Source: Candidatus Woesearchaeota archaeon (GTDB lineage Archaea; Nanobdellota; Nanobdellia; Woesearchaeales; GW2011-AR4). From it: a stretch of DNA of 45,783 nucleotides. The stretch's first letter is position 1. The number at the start of each line of letters is the position of its first letter. The stretch spans positions 1 through 45,783 of the forward strand of contig JACPTC010000046.1 in NCBI GenBank assembly GCA_016192985.1, read 5' to 3'. The notes beneath the pieces were generated by a model. It saw only the letters and a program-made list of their open reading frames with translations, made no database searches and had not been told where the DNA came from. The position numbers and the translations under genes were made by a program. This document shows positions 25,061 to 33,540 of the stretch, one piece after another.

Positions 25061-26149
25061 TCAATCCAAAAAATCCCCTTTCCTTATTTTATCAGGCAAA
25101 TACTTTTCAGATATAAATGTTATGCCTTTTGATGACAATGCTTGTATTTCAAGCTTTGCGCCAAAATCCTTCATCATCTTGAACTGCCGCTGCCACCCTT
25201 TGTTTTTCTTAAACCAGTCATAGTCAGAAATCTGCTTCAGCCTAGTCATGTCAACTTCCTTGAATTTGATGAAGTGCTTTTTCAAGTCATAGTTTGTAGC
25301 GTCGTCTGCTGTAACGCCCAAGAATCTTGCATTCTGCAGTGTCATTGTCTCAGACATGTGAGCCAAGTTTATGGAGCCGAACTTCAAGACAGAGTAAATA
25401 TAGAACCCCCACGGGTCAAAGTCGGCAAGCACATAAATCGGAAGGTTATGCTCCTGCGACAGCCTTTGCAGAAGCCTCCTTATGCCTCTGGTTGTCTGGC
25501 CTTGGGATGTAACCACGATGCAATTCTGCTTTTCCCAAAACTTGTCTTCATGCAGCCTTTCCCAAACTGCCTGCTTTTCCATGTAGATGACATATTTAGC
25601 TTTGACGCTTTTAAACTCAATGTCCTCTACATTTGAAGGAATGCTCCAGCCGCCACTTCCTAATTTTGCCCAGTTTATTGTGTCACCCGAATCTTCTATA
25701 AGCACGTTGCCTGCAACAGAGCCCATCTTATTGGCGTTAATGTGCAGCTGCTCCCTTGAGCAGTCAGTTATAAGCTCCAAATCCTCAATCGCTTTATCGC
25801 TTTCATCCTGCTCATCAACAATGTTAATGTTGGAATTTTGGATTGTCCTTTTTGCCATGTAGAAAACATCCCTCAAGCTTGCGTGCTTACCGACATCAAG
25901 CAGGCTCTTGCTAACCTTGGCAACTTCCAGTGTCTGCAGGAACTTTTTGGCATGGCCTACATTAAAGAATGTCCTCTTTTGCTGCTTCTCTCCCAAGCCC
26001 AGTGTTTTTGATTTAGTGTCAAATACAATGTTTGACAGGCTTCTTAAAGTAAACTCAATTGTGGGATTATTGCCTTTGTCAATGTCGCTCACCAGCTTGC
26101 TTCCCAAATTCTCTAATTCCTTAACCGGCTTCTTCTCTTGCCTTTTCAT
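25061..26149 (-). CDS. top6A: DNA topoisomerase VI subunit A
   Basis: 362 residues from the ATG at 26149 (a longer start at 26203 is possible). The cleavage tyrosine lies in [10 protein letters not shown] (about Tyr97) in the 5Y-CAP domain. The TOPRIM metal site is [11 protein letters not shown] (Glu about 191) and LADFDPWG (Asp about 243 and 245). Top6A makes the double-strand break through which DNA passes; it is the relative of eukaryotic Spo11. It overlaps the top6B stop by 29 nt, so both subunits are co-translated. Confidence 0.96.
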   Translation of the reverse strand: MKRQEKKPVKELENLGSKLVSDIDKGNNPTIEFTLRSLSNIVFDTKSKTLGLGEKQQKRTFFNVGHAKKFLQTLEVAKVSKSLLDVGKHASLRDVFYMAKRTIQNSNINIVDEQDESDKAIEDLELITDCSREQLHINANKMGSVAGNVLIEDSGDTINWAKLGSGGWSIPSNVEDIEFKSVKAKYVIYMEKQAVWERLHEDKFWEKQNCIVVTSQGQTTRGIRRLLQRLSQEHNLPIYVLADFDPWGFYIYSVLKFGSINLAHMSETMTLQNARFLGVTADDATNYDLKKHFIKFKEVDMTRLKQISDYDWFKKNKGWQRQFKMMKDFGAKLEIQALSSKGITFISEKYLPDKIRKGDFLD

Positions 26150-27782
26150 TTTTATTGGCAAACTCCATTTTGTATAGTTTATCGTCAGAATCCTCTTCTT
26201 CAATAATCTCTCTTTTTATCTCGGGCTTAACAAGCATATTCTGCAAGCCCTTTAATATCTTTTCTTTCTTTTCGCCTGTTAAAACAGACAACGAATCAGC
26301 AACCTCCGGGATGTAACTCTCAAACATATTTGCCCTTTCTATCTGCTCAGAAACCCTTACCTTCTTTCTTACATAAATGCCAAGCAGCCTGCCGCATTCC
26401 TGCAAAGCCAGCTTTATCTCCTTTATTATCTCAGGATAGTGGGCAATAGCCTCTTTGCTTTCGCTTGTAAACGGAACCCACACAGAAGCCATGTGCACAA
26501 CAATAACTGCAGGACCAATCGGCACAGCATCACCAGACTGCTGCAAGCCATAAGGCTTCCAGTTTGTCTCCATCATTGATTCAGTCATTGAGCAAGCCCC
26601 TTCCTGATAGAGCAAAGGAACCCTATTTGCAAATCTCAGTATGTTTATTTTCTCTTCCTTTGGAATCTCGCCGCCGTAAGCAATGCCTGCTTCTATGGTA
26701 AAAGGGTTTCCCCTGTAAACAGAAGGCGACCTTGAAACCGAGCAGTAAAACTCTGCCTTGATTTCCTTCCTCAATCCTTTTTCAAGAAGCTCTTCCCCAA
26801 TCGGGCTCAGGCAATCTGTTGGCGGCGCAATAATCTTTGTTTTTTGTATCCCTTGTAACAACTTTTCTGCCGTGTCCCTGCTTACTTGGCTTGGCTTTGT
26901 GTTTGGCAACAAAGCAGCATGCTCGCAGATTTCTTTTGCAGTGCCTGGGCCAACCCTTGAGAACTCAGCTGTTAAAAAGCTCTGTAAGGTTCTTGATTCT
27001 GTCCATCGCAGCTTGTCCATAAGCATTCCAAGCTCTACACCGTAAGGATGCGGCTTGATTTCTTTTGGCTCATCAGGCAGCTTGTCAGTAGCTCTTGCAT
27101 AGATAATTTGCTCTGACTTTGGATTTGTGTATATAATGGTTACATGTGGATTAATAACTGCAGTCTGCTTTAGGTACTCATCAACAGATTGCGCGCCTTT
27201 GACATATTCCGCTTCCAAGTCAAGCTCTACCTTTGTGCCATGCTCCTTGGACCATTCAATGGTTTCCTCTTTTGCTATCACCGGCTTATTATTTTGGGTG
27301 TCTATGTTTAACTCGTAGTAAAATGCAGCCTCTTTTTTGGATACTCTAGAGGCAATCTTTACAGGCTTGCCGGTTGTTAATTGGGAATAAAGGACAGCAG
27401 CGCTTATGCCTATGCCTTGCTGACCTCTTGCTTGCCTTAAAGTGTGAAACTTGCTTCCATAAAGCAATTTTGCAAATATATTTGGGATTTGCTTTTTTAC
27501 AATTCCAGGCCCGTTGTCTTCAACTATAACCTTATACTTAAACTCGCCCATCTGTATTATTTCAATGCTGACCTCTGGAAGCATTCTTGCTTCTTCGCAA
27601 GCATCCAGGCTGTTGTCAACAGCTTCCTTTACAGCCATGAGAAGAGATTTTCTCTTGTTGTCAAACCCAAGCAAATGCCTGTTCTTAGTGAAAAACTCCG
27701 CCACTGAAATATCTTTCTGCCTTTTAGCAAGCTCATAGGCTATTGGCGTTTCTGCTTCATTTCCTTGCTGTTTTGTCACCAT
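26121..27782 (-). CDS. top6B: DNA topoisomerase VI subunit B
   Basis: About 553 residues. GHKL ATPase motifs: N box [10 protein letters not shown]1 EDNGPGI, G2 GQQGIGISA, then a transducer domain with the switch Lys region. It closes around DNA on ATP binding and drives strand passage by subunit A. A TATA box at about 27804-27816, overlapping the end of the KH gene, predicts transcription near 27784, so the ATG at 27782 (second Met) is preferred over that at 27791. Confidence 0.96.
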   Translation of the reverse strand: MVTKQQGNEAETPIAYELAKRQKDISVAEFFTKNRHLLGFDNKRKSLLMAVKEAVDNSLDACEEARMLPEVSIEIIQMGEFKYKVIVEDNGPGIVKKQIPNIFAKLLYGSKFHTLRQARGQQGIGISAAVLYSQLTTGKPVKIASRVSKKEAAFYYELNIDTQNNKPVIAKEETIEWSKEHGTKVELDLEAEYVKGAQSVDEYLKQTAVINPHVTIIYTNPKSEQIIYARATDKLPDEPKEIKPHPYGVELGMLMDKLRWTESRTLQSFLTAEFSRVGPGTAKEICEHAALLPNTKPSQVSRDTAEKLLQGIQKTKIIAPPTDCLSPIGEELLEKGLRKEIKAEFYCSVSRSPSVYRGNPFTIEAGIAYGGEIPKEEKINILRFANRVPLLYQEGACSMTESMMETNWKPYGLQQSGDAVPIGPAVIVVHMASVWVPFTSESKEAIAHYPEIIKEIKLALQECGRLLGIYVRKKVRVSEQIERANMFESYIPEVADSLSVLTGEKKEKILKGLQNMLVKPEIKREIIEEEDSDDKLYKMEFANKNEKAREEAG

Positions 27783-27815
27783 TATAACCATTCCAATACT
27801 AAGAATATTTAAATG

Positions 27816-28361
27816 TTACATCTCAAGTATAGCCCTTCTCTTCAGCTCCCTCCTTCTCTTTTCAAGCCACTTGTACACATTTGCATGAGTTGAGCCTCTG
27901 AGCAGAGACTCAACTGCTTGCCTTGCATCTGCAGCCGACTCAGGCAGCCCTATAATGCTGATTGTTTTGCCAAAAACAGAGATGTTGCAATTTGTCAATT
28001 CCTCAATCAACCTTCTTGACTTGCCTTCTTTGCCTATTACCCTTCCTTTCAAGCGAAGCATAGCCTCTTTGGATTTGCCTACATATTCACTTACATCTAC
28101 AACCTCAAAAATATAGTCCGTCTTCAGCAAAAGCTTTGCTATATCCGGGTTAAATCCTCTGCCAATGGCTTTTATCATCTCCCTTGCAGTATACAATCCA
28201 AGCGCATCCTCTCCAGAAACAAAGACATCGCCTTCTTTAGAGTCTATGTTGAGCTTAGTTTTTGTGGATTCCTCTATATCTTTCTTTATGCTTCCTTCCT
28301 TTCCGATTATGACAGCGACTCTGTTTTTAGGGACCTTTAGCTCGTAAGAATATTCCACCAT
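27816..28361 (-). CDS. Two-KH-domain protein, archaeal Dim2/Pno1-like
   Basis: 181 residues with two KH domains: GxxG loops VIIGKEGSIKK (about residues 17-27) and VIGKEGKSRR (about 108-117), and a basic C-terminal helix (WLEKRRRELKRRAILE). Archaeal Dim2/Pno1-like proteins bind the 3' end of pre-16S rRNA during small-subunit maturation. The RIO1 kinase gene lies directly upstream on the same strand, a common archaeal pairing, which supports the role. Confidence 0.9.
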   Translation of the reverse strand: MVEYSYELKVPKNRVAVIIGKEGSIKKDIEESTKTKLNIDSKEGDVFVSGEDALGLYTAREMIKAIGRGFNPDIAKLLLKTDYIFEVVDVSEYVGKSKEAMLRLKGRVIGKEGKSRRLIEELTNCNISVFGKTISIIGLPESAADARQAVESLLRGSTHANVYKWLEKRRRELKRRAILEM

Positions 28362-28419
28362 TTTGTTTCGAAATTATATTTGATTTTAAAATTTATTGAT
28401 TTTATTTTTTTAGATATTT

Positions 28420-29139
28420 TTAATGAATTCTTGTTATCTGTTTTTTAACTTTCAATTCATCAACATCTAATCCTATTTTTCTAAAAAAAATACATATATT
28501 TTTTATATCCCTTTCCAAATATTCTTTCGCCCTTGAGCTGTCAAGCATTGTGCATTGCGAAAAATCAATGAAAACAGGGCTTTCGTTGTAGTTTAGTATG
28601 TTAAATGCTGACAAATCAGAATGAACAAGTCCTGCTTTGTAGAGTTTTTTCATGTTGCTGATTATTTTTGCTAAAAAATCCTTGGAGTTTTTTGGGATCT
28701 CGTCCTTAAGCTTTGGGGCGAACATTCCATCATCGCCAATGAATTCAAGCACAAGCACGTTGTTTGAAAAGGCCAATGGCGTTGGAACGCTGACGTTTGC
28801 TTCCCTTGCCTTCAGCAAATTCCTGTATTCTCTTTGAACCCACGTGAAAATTATATTTCTTTTGCCTTTCTTTGTATGCAGGTACCTTGGATCATCCTTG
28901 ATGTAATCATACATCCTGTTGAAATCGCATGTCTCAAGCCTGTATATCTTTACCATGACTCTTGAGCTGTCTCTTTTAATTGCCGAGAAGACATTGCTCT
29001 CCTTTCCTATAGATATTGGGCTTTCCAATCCCTCAAAAAGGCCTTGGGTTATCAGCTTGTAGATTGTCCTGTTGGTGAATCCGTCAAATACATCATGCAT
29101 TGTCTTGAAGTCTTCCTTCGGCTTTGATTTTTTGGACAT
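28420..29139 (-). CDS. rio1: RIO1-type serine protein kinase
   Basis: 239 residues, standard archaeal RIO1 length. Glycine-loop equivalent SIGKESNVFSA, ATP-lysine MVKIYR, RIO-type catalytic loop HSDLSAFNIL and metal-binding FIDFSQ. RIO1 acts as ATPase/kinase in late maturation of the 30S subunit, releasing factors. A TATA box CCCTTAAATA (about 29158-29170) lies just upstream. It precedes the KH protein gene. Confidence 0.95.
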   Translation of the reverse strand: MSKKSKPKEDFKTMHDVFDGFTNRTIYKLITQGLFEGLESPISIGKESNVFSAIKRDSSRVMVKIYRLETCDFNRMYDYIKDDPRYLHTKKGKRNIIFTWVQREYRNLLKAREANVSVPTPLAFSNNVLVLEFIGDDGMFAPKLKDEIPKNSKDFLAKIISNMKKLYKAGLVHSDLSAFNILNYNESPVFIDFSQCTMLDSSRAKEYLERDIKNICIFFRKIGLDVDELKVKKQITRIH

Positions 29140-29210
29140 GGCTTTTGAAAATAGAAAAGGGTATTTAAGGGTATCTTAGTAAGTTATACCACTCTAAAAT
29201 GGTAAACTAA

Positions 29211-29226
29211 CCGAAAAGTTTAAATA
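29211..29226 (+). promoter_or_regulatory. Orphan plus-strand promoter before structured element B
   Basis: CCGAAAAG (29211-29218) then TTTAAATA (29219-29226), the best match in the window to the local BRE-TATA form. Predicted start near 29250. No plus-strand protein gene follows; structured element B lies 50 nt downstream, then only antisense of the HExxH gene. Confidence 0.65.
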
Positions 29227-29298
29227 CTAGTTACATTATATAGTAGTGACATAAGCGTTGGGGAACGTTTGACATTGATTAATACTTTTTGAGATCCA

Positions 29299-29386
29299 TA
29301 TCACCTCTTTTTCCCTAGCAGGGCTTCGGGTGAAATGCGAAAGCTCGTCTTTCGCTCGCTTTGCTCAAGGCTTTGCTGGGGTTTTA
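29299..29386 (+). ncRNA. Structured repeat element, copy B (candidate ncRNA)
   Basis: ATCACCTCTTTTT leader, then outer stem CCCTAGCA (29313-29320) with TGCTGGGG (29374-29381), and inner perfect 7-bp hairpin GCGAAAG/CTTTCGC (29337-29355, loop CTCGT). It ends with GGGGTTTTAT. It is homologous to copy A with base changes that keep both stems. The strong promoter at 29211-29226 points at it and no ORF follows, so transcription on the plus strand is favoured. On the minus strand it would follow the HExxH gene. The 308-nt gap 29140-29447 holds only this, the RIO1 promoter and a small hairpin near 29254-29272. Confidence 0.58.
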
Positions 29387-29447
29387 TATTGAGAAATTTA
29401 TTAAAAAATTAATGGTTGTTGTTGAAACAAATTCTTTAACTGGGAGA

Positions 29448-30482
29448 TTATTTTTTTTGTATGTTCCTCTCCAAGCATTCGGCAATTTTTCCGATATCTC
29501 CGGCATTTTGTTGAAGAAACTCGTTTAATTGAGTAGCAACTTTTTTTAACATTTCTGTAACAGCCGCATTGTCCAGATATTGTCTATTTTGTTTTCGTTG
29601 GTACTCTATCCCTTCCTTTTCAAAAGGGGATTTTGGTTTAAGAGTTTTTGTTAATAAATCAAGGTCGTAAAAATAAAGATTTCCAACAGCTTCTATGTAT
29701 TCATCACTTTTAGGTCCGAATTTAGGATGCGCTTTTAATCTTTTTATTGTATCTATCCATGCTATTGAATCGTCTAAAGCAGTAACAGTCTCATCTGAAA
29801 TTTGTTTTTCAACTGTATGGTCTATCTTTAAGCTGCCTAGCCTCATTCCTCCATAACCATGCCTGCCGTGTACCTTTTCATGCTCTAACCATACCTGAGC
29901 TAATTCTTCACTCCCATCGAAAAAAGCAGACTTCACAAATACATATTGTTTTTCATTTCTGCCCATCATTCTAAGACTATACAACAATCCCGCCACCGTT
30001 GATTCATCTAATAATTTTTTTTGAAAATTCATGATATTTTGAGCACTAGGTTTCATGCATGCTTTAAGCGCATCTTTTTGACGAGCATCAAGTTGAGGGT
30101 AGAGAGTTCCTATATATTGAGCCAAAATGTCTTCAAGTTTTGGGTCTTTTATGTCATCAGGATTTACAAGCCCTCTAGCAACAAGTTCTTTCCCATAAGC
30201 GGCTATTCGCTCCCCTTTTGGGTCATAAATCAAGCGTTTTACATAAGGTGAAGGATTATCACGAAGAAGTTGATCAAGATATCGTTGCTTTAGAACCTCA
30301 TCTCCTTTTGCAGCCTCTGAGTATGTTATTTTTCTAATTTGCGTTGGGTCAGCTTTTTGGGCGTTAGCAACGATACTATCTATATTTGCCGCTGCTCTTC
30401 CTTCTAAAACACTCTGATCCACCCCTAAAACTAAGGCTAATCTGCCGGTAGTTTTTAAAAAACCCCTTCTATCTTGATACAT
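29448..30482 (-). CDS. Predicted exported HExxH metalloprotease-like protein (Tat signal)
   Basis: 344 residues. The N-terminus MYQDRRGFLKTTGRLALVLG fits a twin-arginine signal (RRGFLK then a mild hydrophobic stretch). A single HExxH motif lies in WLEHEKVHGRHG (His201, Glu202, His205, with His208 nearby), suggesting a zinc peptidase or similar hydrolase. The rest is helical with no other known domain. The start is fixed by a TATA box GATTTAAATATC (30502-30514), which predicts a leaderless transcript at the ATG at 30482; the frame extends five codons further. Tat genes are not in the window. Substrate unknown. Confidence 0.7.
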   Translation of the reverse strand: MYQDRRGFLKTTGRLALVLGVDQSVLEGRAAANIDSIVANAQKADPTQIRKITYSEAAKGDEVLKQRYLDQLLRDNPSPYVKRLIYDPKGERIAAYGKELVARGLVNPDDIKDPKLEDILAQYIGTLYPQLDARQKDALKACMKPSAQNIMNFQKKLLDESTVAGLLYSLRMMGRNEKQYVFVKSAFFDGSEELAQVWLEHEKVHGRHGYGGMRLGSLKIDHTVEKQISDETVTALDDSIAWIDTIKRLKAHPKFGPKSDEYIEAVGNLYFYDLDLLTKTLKPKSPFEKEGIEYQRKQNRQYLDNAAVTEMLKKVATQLNEFLQQNAGDIGKIAECLERNIQKK

Positions 30483-30501
30483 GAAAGTTAACAACAACTA
30501 T

Positions 30502-30514
30502 CGATATTTAAATC
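30502..30514 (-). promoter_or_regulatory. Promoter of HExxH protein gene
   Basis: GATTTAAATATC on the minus strand, centred about 26 nt before the ATG at 30482; this predicts a leaderless mRNA and decides the start. Confidence 0.6.
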
Positions 30515-30592
30515 TTTCTATTTTTATTACTTATTAGTGGTATTTATATAGTCTTTCAATATAGAAGATAATTATTTTAAATCAACTAAAAA

Positions 30593-30603
30593 CATTTATA
30601 TAC
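30593..30603 (+). promoter_or_regulatory. TATA box of the dnaG leader
   Basis: CATTTATATAC; expected transcript start about 30624, exactly where the first stem (30625) begins. A second TATA-like TTTATATAG lies at 30542-30550. Confidence 0.55.
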
Positions 30604-30624
30604 TTGAATATGTTACCAGATTGA

Positions 30625-30896
30625 AGCCCGTCACGAGAGTACCCAATGGAGCTCACGATAAACTCAAGCAATGAGCTTGGGAGTTAGTGTAGCGGGCTGC
30701 AAAATTTAATAGTTAAGAGAAGCATTTAGAACAGGATTATCATCATTGTCATTCATTAATTATGGCTGATTTGCAGGAATAGCCTATTAAGATAACCTAA
30801 AAAGTAACTTGTTCTAAATGTTTCAAAAACAGGGAAGCTATCATGTTCATCAACCCAATTCACTCAATTAATGAATTTGTTGATTAGGTTAGCTTC
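30625..30896 (+). ncRNA. Multi-hairpin leader of dnaG (or separate ncRNA)
   Basis: Three consecutive strong folds. Fold 1: AGCCCG (30625-30630) pairs with CGGGCT (30693-30698), extended by CAC/GTG, enclosing a hairpin AACTC-AAGC / GCTT-GAGTT. Fold 2: perfect 11-bp CATTTAGAACA (30723-30733) with TGTTCTAAATG (30810-30820), with TTATC/GATAA and GGCT/AGCC inside. Fold 3: GAAGCTA (30834-30840) with TAGCTTC (30890-30896) enclosing ATCAAC/GTTGAT. Fold 3 ends 10 nt before the dnaG Shine-Dalgarno. No tRNA, SRP or RNase P signature is visible. It may be a regulatory leader or contain an independent RNA gene. Confidence 0.5.
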
Positions 30897-30918
30897 TTCT
30901 TTAAACAAGGTGGTTAAT

Positions 30919-32166
30919 ATGGGAAAGATTAGCCCTGTAGCGGCAAAATACATAGTGCATGCAAACATAGAAATAGAAGGTGTGGTTGACAGGCCAGACG
31001 TAATTGGCGCTATTTTTGGCCAGACAGAGGGACTTCTTGGCGCTGACCTAGAGTTAAGAGAATTGCAGAAGTCAGGAAGAATTGGAAGAATAGAAGTCAA
31101 CACAGAGACAAGAACAGGAAAGACAAAAGGCACAATTATAATTCCGTCATCACTTGACAAAGCAGAGACATCTATTGTGGGAGCTGCTTTAGAGATAATA
31201 CAGCGTATAGGGCCATGCAACGCAAAGCTTGATGTTACTAATATAGAAGACATAAGAATAAGCAAAAGAAGCATGGTTATTGAAAGAGCAAAAGAGTTGC
31301 TCAAGAAAATGATGGAGAATACAATGCCAGACTCCCAGGAGCTTGCAGATGAGGTAGCTGCATCTGTTAGAGTGATGGAGATAGTTGAATATGGAAAAGA
31401 CAGACTGCCGGCAGGTCCTGCAATAGAAGAGAGCGATGAAGTTACAGTGGTTGAAGGAAGGGCAGATGTGCTTAACCTGCTGAAGCATGGCTTTAAGAAT
31501 GCCATCGCCATTAACGGCACTTCTGTGCCAGAAACAATAGTGGAATTATGCGGCAGAAAGGTTGTGACTGCTTTTGTTGACGGCGATAGAGGCGGAAATC
31601 TAATAATTAAGGAGCTGACTTCAATTGCTGACATAGATTTCGTTACAAAGGCGCCTGACGGCAAAGAAGTTGAGGAGCTGACAAAGAAAGAAATACACAA
31701 GGCATTAAGAAGCAGGATTTCTGGCGAACAGGCGAAGCTGGAGCTTTCTAGAGAGACGGACAGAACATCTATGGAACTTGTCAAAAGGCAGCCCAATATT
31801 CAGCACCAGCAATTCCAAAAACCCCAAATGCAAAGGCCATATCAGCCTGTGCCTAATCTGAGAAGAATTCAAATTTCAAATGAGGAGAAAAACATATTCA
31901 AGTCTATGCTGGAAGACTTAATAGGCACAAGAGGTGCTGAAATACTTGACGCTAAGCTTTCTGTACTCGGGAAAGTTCCTGTAAGCGAGATACAAACTGC
32001 CTTGAAAAGCATAAGCAATGCTCATGCCGTTGTGTTTGACGGCAGCATAGAAAGAGAGTTTGTGAAGGCTGCGGAAGAAACCAATGTAAAGTTCCTAATT
32101 GGGATGGACTCAAGGGTCAGGCAGAATGAAACAAGAGTCAATTTATTGACAGTCAACGAGCTTTGA
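30919..32166 (+). CDS. dnaG: Archaeal DnaG (primase-like, exosome-associated)
   Basis: 415 residues. MGKISPVAAKYIVHANIEIE is the typical archaeal N-terminus, followed by the DnaG N-domain and a TOPRIM domain with VVEGRADVLNLL and AFVDGDRGGNL (metal-binding Glu and Asp). A Gln/Pro-rich linker (IQHQQFQKPQMQRPYQPVP) leads to the C-terminal helical domain. In archaea this protein associates with the RNA exosome and binds A-rich RNA; primase activity is weak or disputed. AAGGTGG at 30907-30913 sets the ATG at 30919, not the open frame from 30871. Preceded by a long structured leader. Confidence 0.95.
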   Translation: MGKISPVAAKYIVHANIEIEGVVDRPDVIGAIFGQTEGLLGADLELRELQKSGRIGRIEVNTETRTGKTKGTIIIPSSLDKAETSIVGAALEIIQRIGPCNAKLDVTNIEDIRISKRSMVIERAKELLKKMMENTMPDSQELADEVAASVRVMEIVEYGKDRLPAGPAIEESDEVTVVEGRADVLNLLKHGFKNAIAINGTSVPETIVELCGRKVVTAFVDGDRGGNLIIKELTSIADIDFVTKAPDGKEVEELTKKEIHKALRSRISGEQAKLELSRETDRTSMELVKRQPNIQHQQFQKPQMQRPYQPVPNLRRIQISNEEKNIFKSMLEDLIGTRGAEILDAKLSVLGKVPVSEIQTALKSISNAHAVVFDGSIEREFVKAAEETNVKFLIGMDSRVRQNETRVNLLTVNEL

Positions 32167-32169
32167 GAT

Positions 32170-33423
32170 TTATATCAGATTCTTAGACAAAGCTTTTCCA
32201 CATTCCTTTAAATTGTTTAATTTGCAGAAATTCTCTTTTATAGTTTCTGCCGCATGAACGCCGCTGAATTTTATCCTGTTATTGATTAAAAAAGCCGGAA
32301 AATTCTTGACGCCAAGCTCCTGTGCAAGTTTGTCGCTTGATAGGTGCTTCTCAAATTTAACATCCTTAAAATTATCGAGGAATTCCTTTAGGTTCTTTTC
32401 AGCTTTTAGGCTTGCTTGATCTCCAGAAATCACAAAAAAGTCGAGATTATTTGCTGCATTCTGCCTTGCAATGTAATATGTGGAGCCAGCAGCGTCTTCG
32501 CTAAGGATATACGCATCGCCTTTCTGAATAAAAGACCGCTTAAACTTTATGTATGCGTCATTTTTTGTGATGCTCTCGTTAAAAATATAAGCAGGCAACA
32601 TCCTTAAGCCAAATTTTTCCGCTAATTTATTTCCAGCTTCACTATTATAATCAAACTCCTTGGCATTTAAAGCCCCGAACCAGCTTTCCAAAATACTTAA
32701 TACCCTACGCGTATCGCAGTTAAAACAATCTTTCTTGTCATTCAAAACGATTACATCTGTCTTAAGAGTTTCCTTAAATTCGCATTTTGCATCTATATCA
32801 CCGGGGTTCAGGCAGATTCCTTTTTTCCCTTCTTGCCTGCAATCATTATCAGAGGCGCACACAGCAACAAAAAATTGCTGGTTCTCTTTGTATTGCGGCT
32901 TCAGCAGGCTGCTTTTTAAATAGGAATATGAAAAAAACACAGCAATAACTAAAACAACAAAAACAACAGCATAAGCAAACAGTCTACTTTCCTTTTTTTG
33001 CCCTTTTTCTTCTATTTTTGACTCTTGCGGAGCACGCTCTTTTGCATTCTCTTCGGACTTTTCATTGGATTCAAGGTACTCTTGCTCTTCTCCTTTATCT
33101 GGTTTGGCTGCTTGTGCATTTTCTTCTTTAACCGCAGTTGAAGAATTGTTATTTGGCTCCTCTGTCTTCTCTTTCTTTTGCTCTTCTGATTGCGCTGGCA
33201 TTTGTTCGAATTTCTTCTTTTCCTCAATCTTCTCTGCAGTTTCCTCTATTTTTGATTCTTGTTTTTTTTGTTCCAAACCTGAACGTTCGATTTCCTTAAG
33301 CTTTTTTTCAATTCTGACTTTGCCTTTTTCAAATTCCTCTTTACTTATGACTTCTGCCTCAAAGCTCTCTTTTAGGAACCTTAGTTCTTGCTCTAGCCTT
33401 TCTTTTTGAGTTTTATTGTCCAT
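32170..33423 (-). CDS. Membrane-anchored thioredoxin-like protein
   Basis: 417 residues. A short SHOCT-like helix pair at the N-terminus (LEQELRFLKESFEAEVISKE, residues 10-46), a 100-residue Glu/Lys-rich disordered region, one transmembrane helix (about 148-169), then an extracellular part with C189, C195, C204 and C214 and a thioredoxin-like CFNC (233-236). A second thioredoxin-like half near the C-terminus (VKNFPAFLINNRI) has no CxxC. It is likely a disulfide or thiol-redox protein acting outside the membrane. Converges on dnaG with only 3 nt between stops. Confidence 0.75.
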   Translation of the reverse strand: MDNKTQKERLEQELRFLKESFEAEVISKEEFEKGKVRIEKKLKEIERSGLEQKKQESKIEETAEKIEEKKKFEQMPAQSEEQKKEKTEEPNNNSSTAVKEENAQAAKPDKGEEQEYLESNEKSEENAKERAPQESKIEEKGQKKESRLFAYAVVFVVLVIAVFFSYSYLKSSLLKPQYKENQQFFVAVCASDNDCRQEGKKGICLNPGDIDAKCEFKETLKTDVIVLNDKKDCFNCDTRRVLSILESWFGALNAKEFDYNSEAGNKLAEKFGLRMLPAYIFNESITKNDAYIKFKRSFIQKGDAYILSEDAAGSTYYIARQNAANNLDFFVISGDQASLKAEKNLKEFLDNFKDVKFEKHLSSDKLAQELGVKNFPAFLINNRIKFSGVHAAETIKENFCKLNNLKECGKALSKNLI

Positions 33424-33540
33424 AAGAACCCTAAAAAGCAGAATTAAGGTAATAAATAAATCTTTCTAATAAAGATAGATATTTTTATTACTAATAAGTT
33501 TCAATAAAAGCATTTATAATCTCTCAACGGATTTTGTTTT

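Noticed and set aside
26149-26203. Longer start for top6A
   Set aside because: The extension of 18 residues overlaps top6B further and does not resemble the family N-terminus.
29335-29412. Short ORF (MRKLVFRSLCSRL...) inside element B
   Set aside because: The frame is not conserved in copy A, where an early stop occurs; RNA pairing explains the conservation better.
30625-30698. Possible tRNA in the dnaG leader
   Set aside because: An acceptor-like stem exists, but there is no T-loop (TTCGAAT-like), no anticodon arm of the right size and no D arm.
30723-30820. Possible C/D box sRNA in the second fold
   Set aside because: An ATGATGA-like string exists on the minus strand, but at the wrong end relative to any D box, and box pairs are not consistent.
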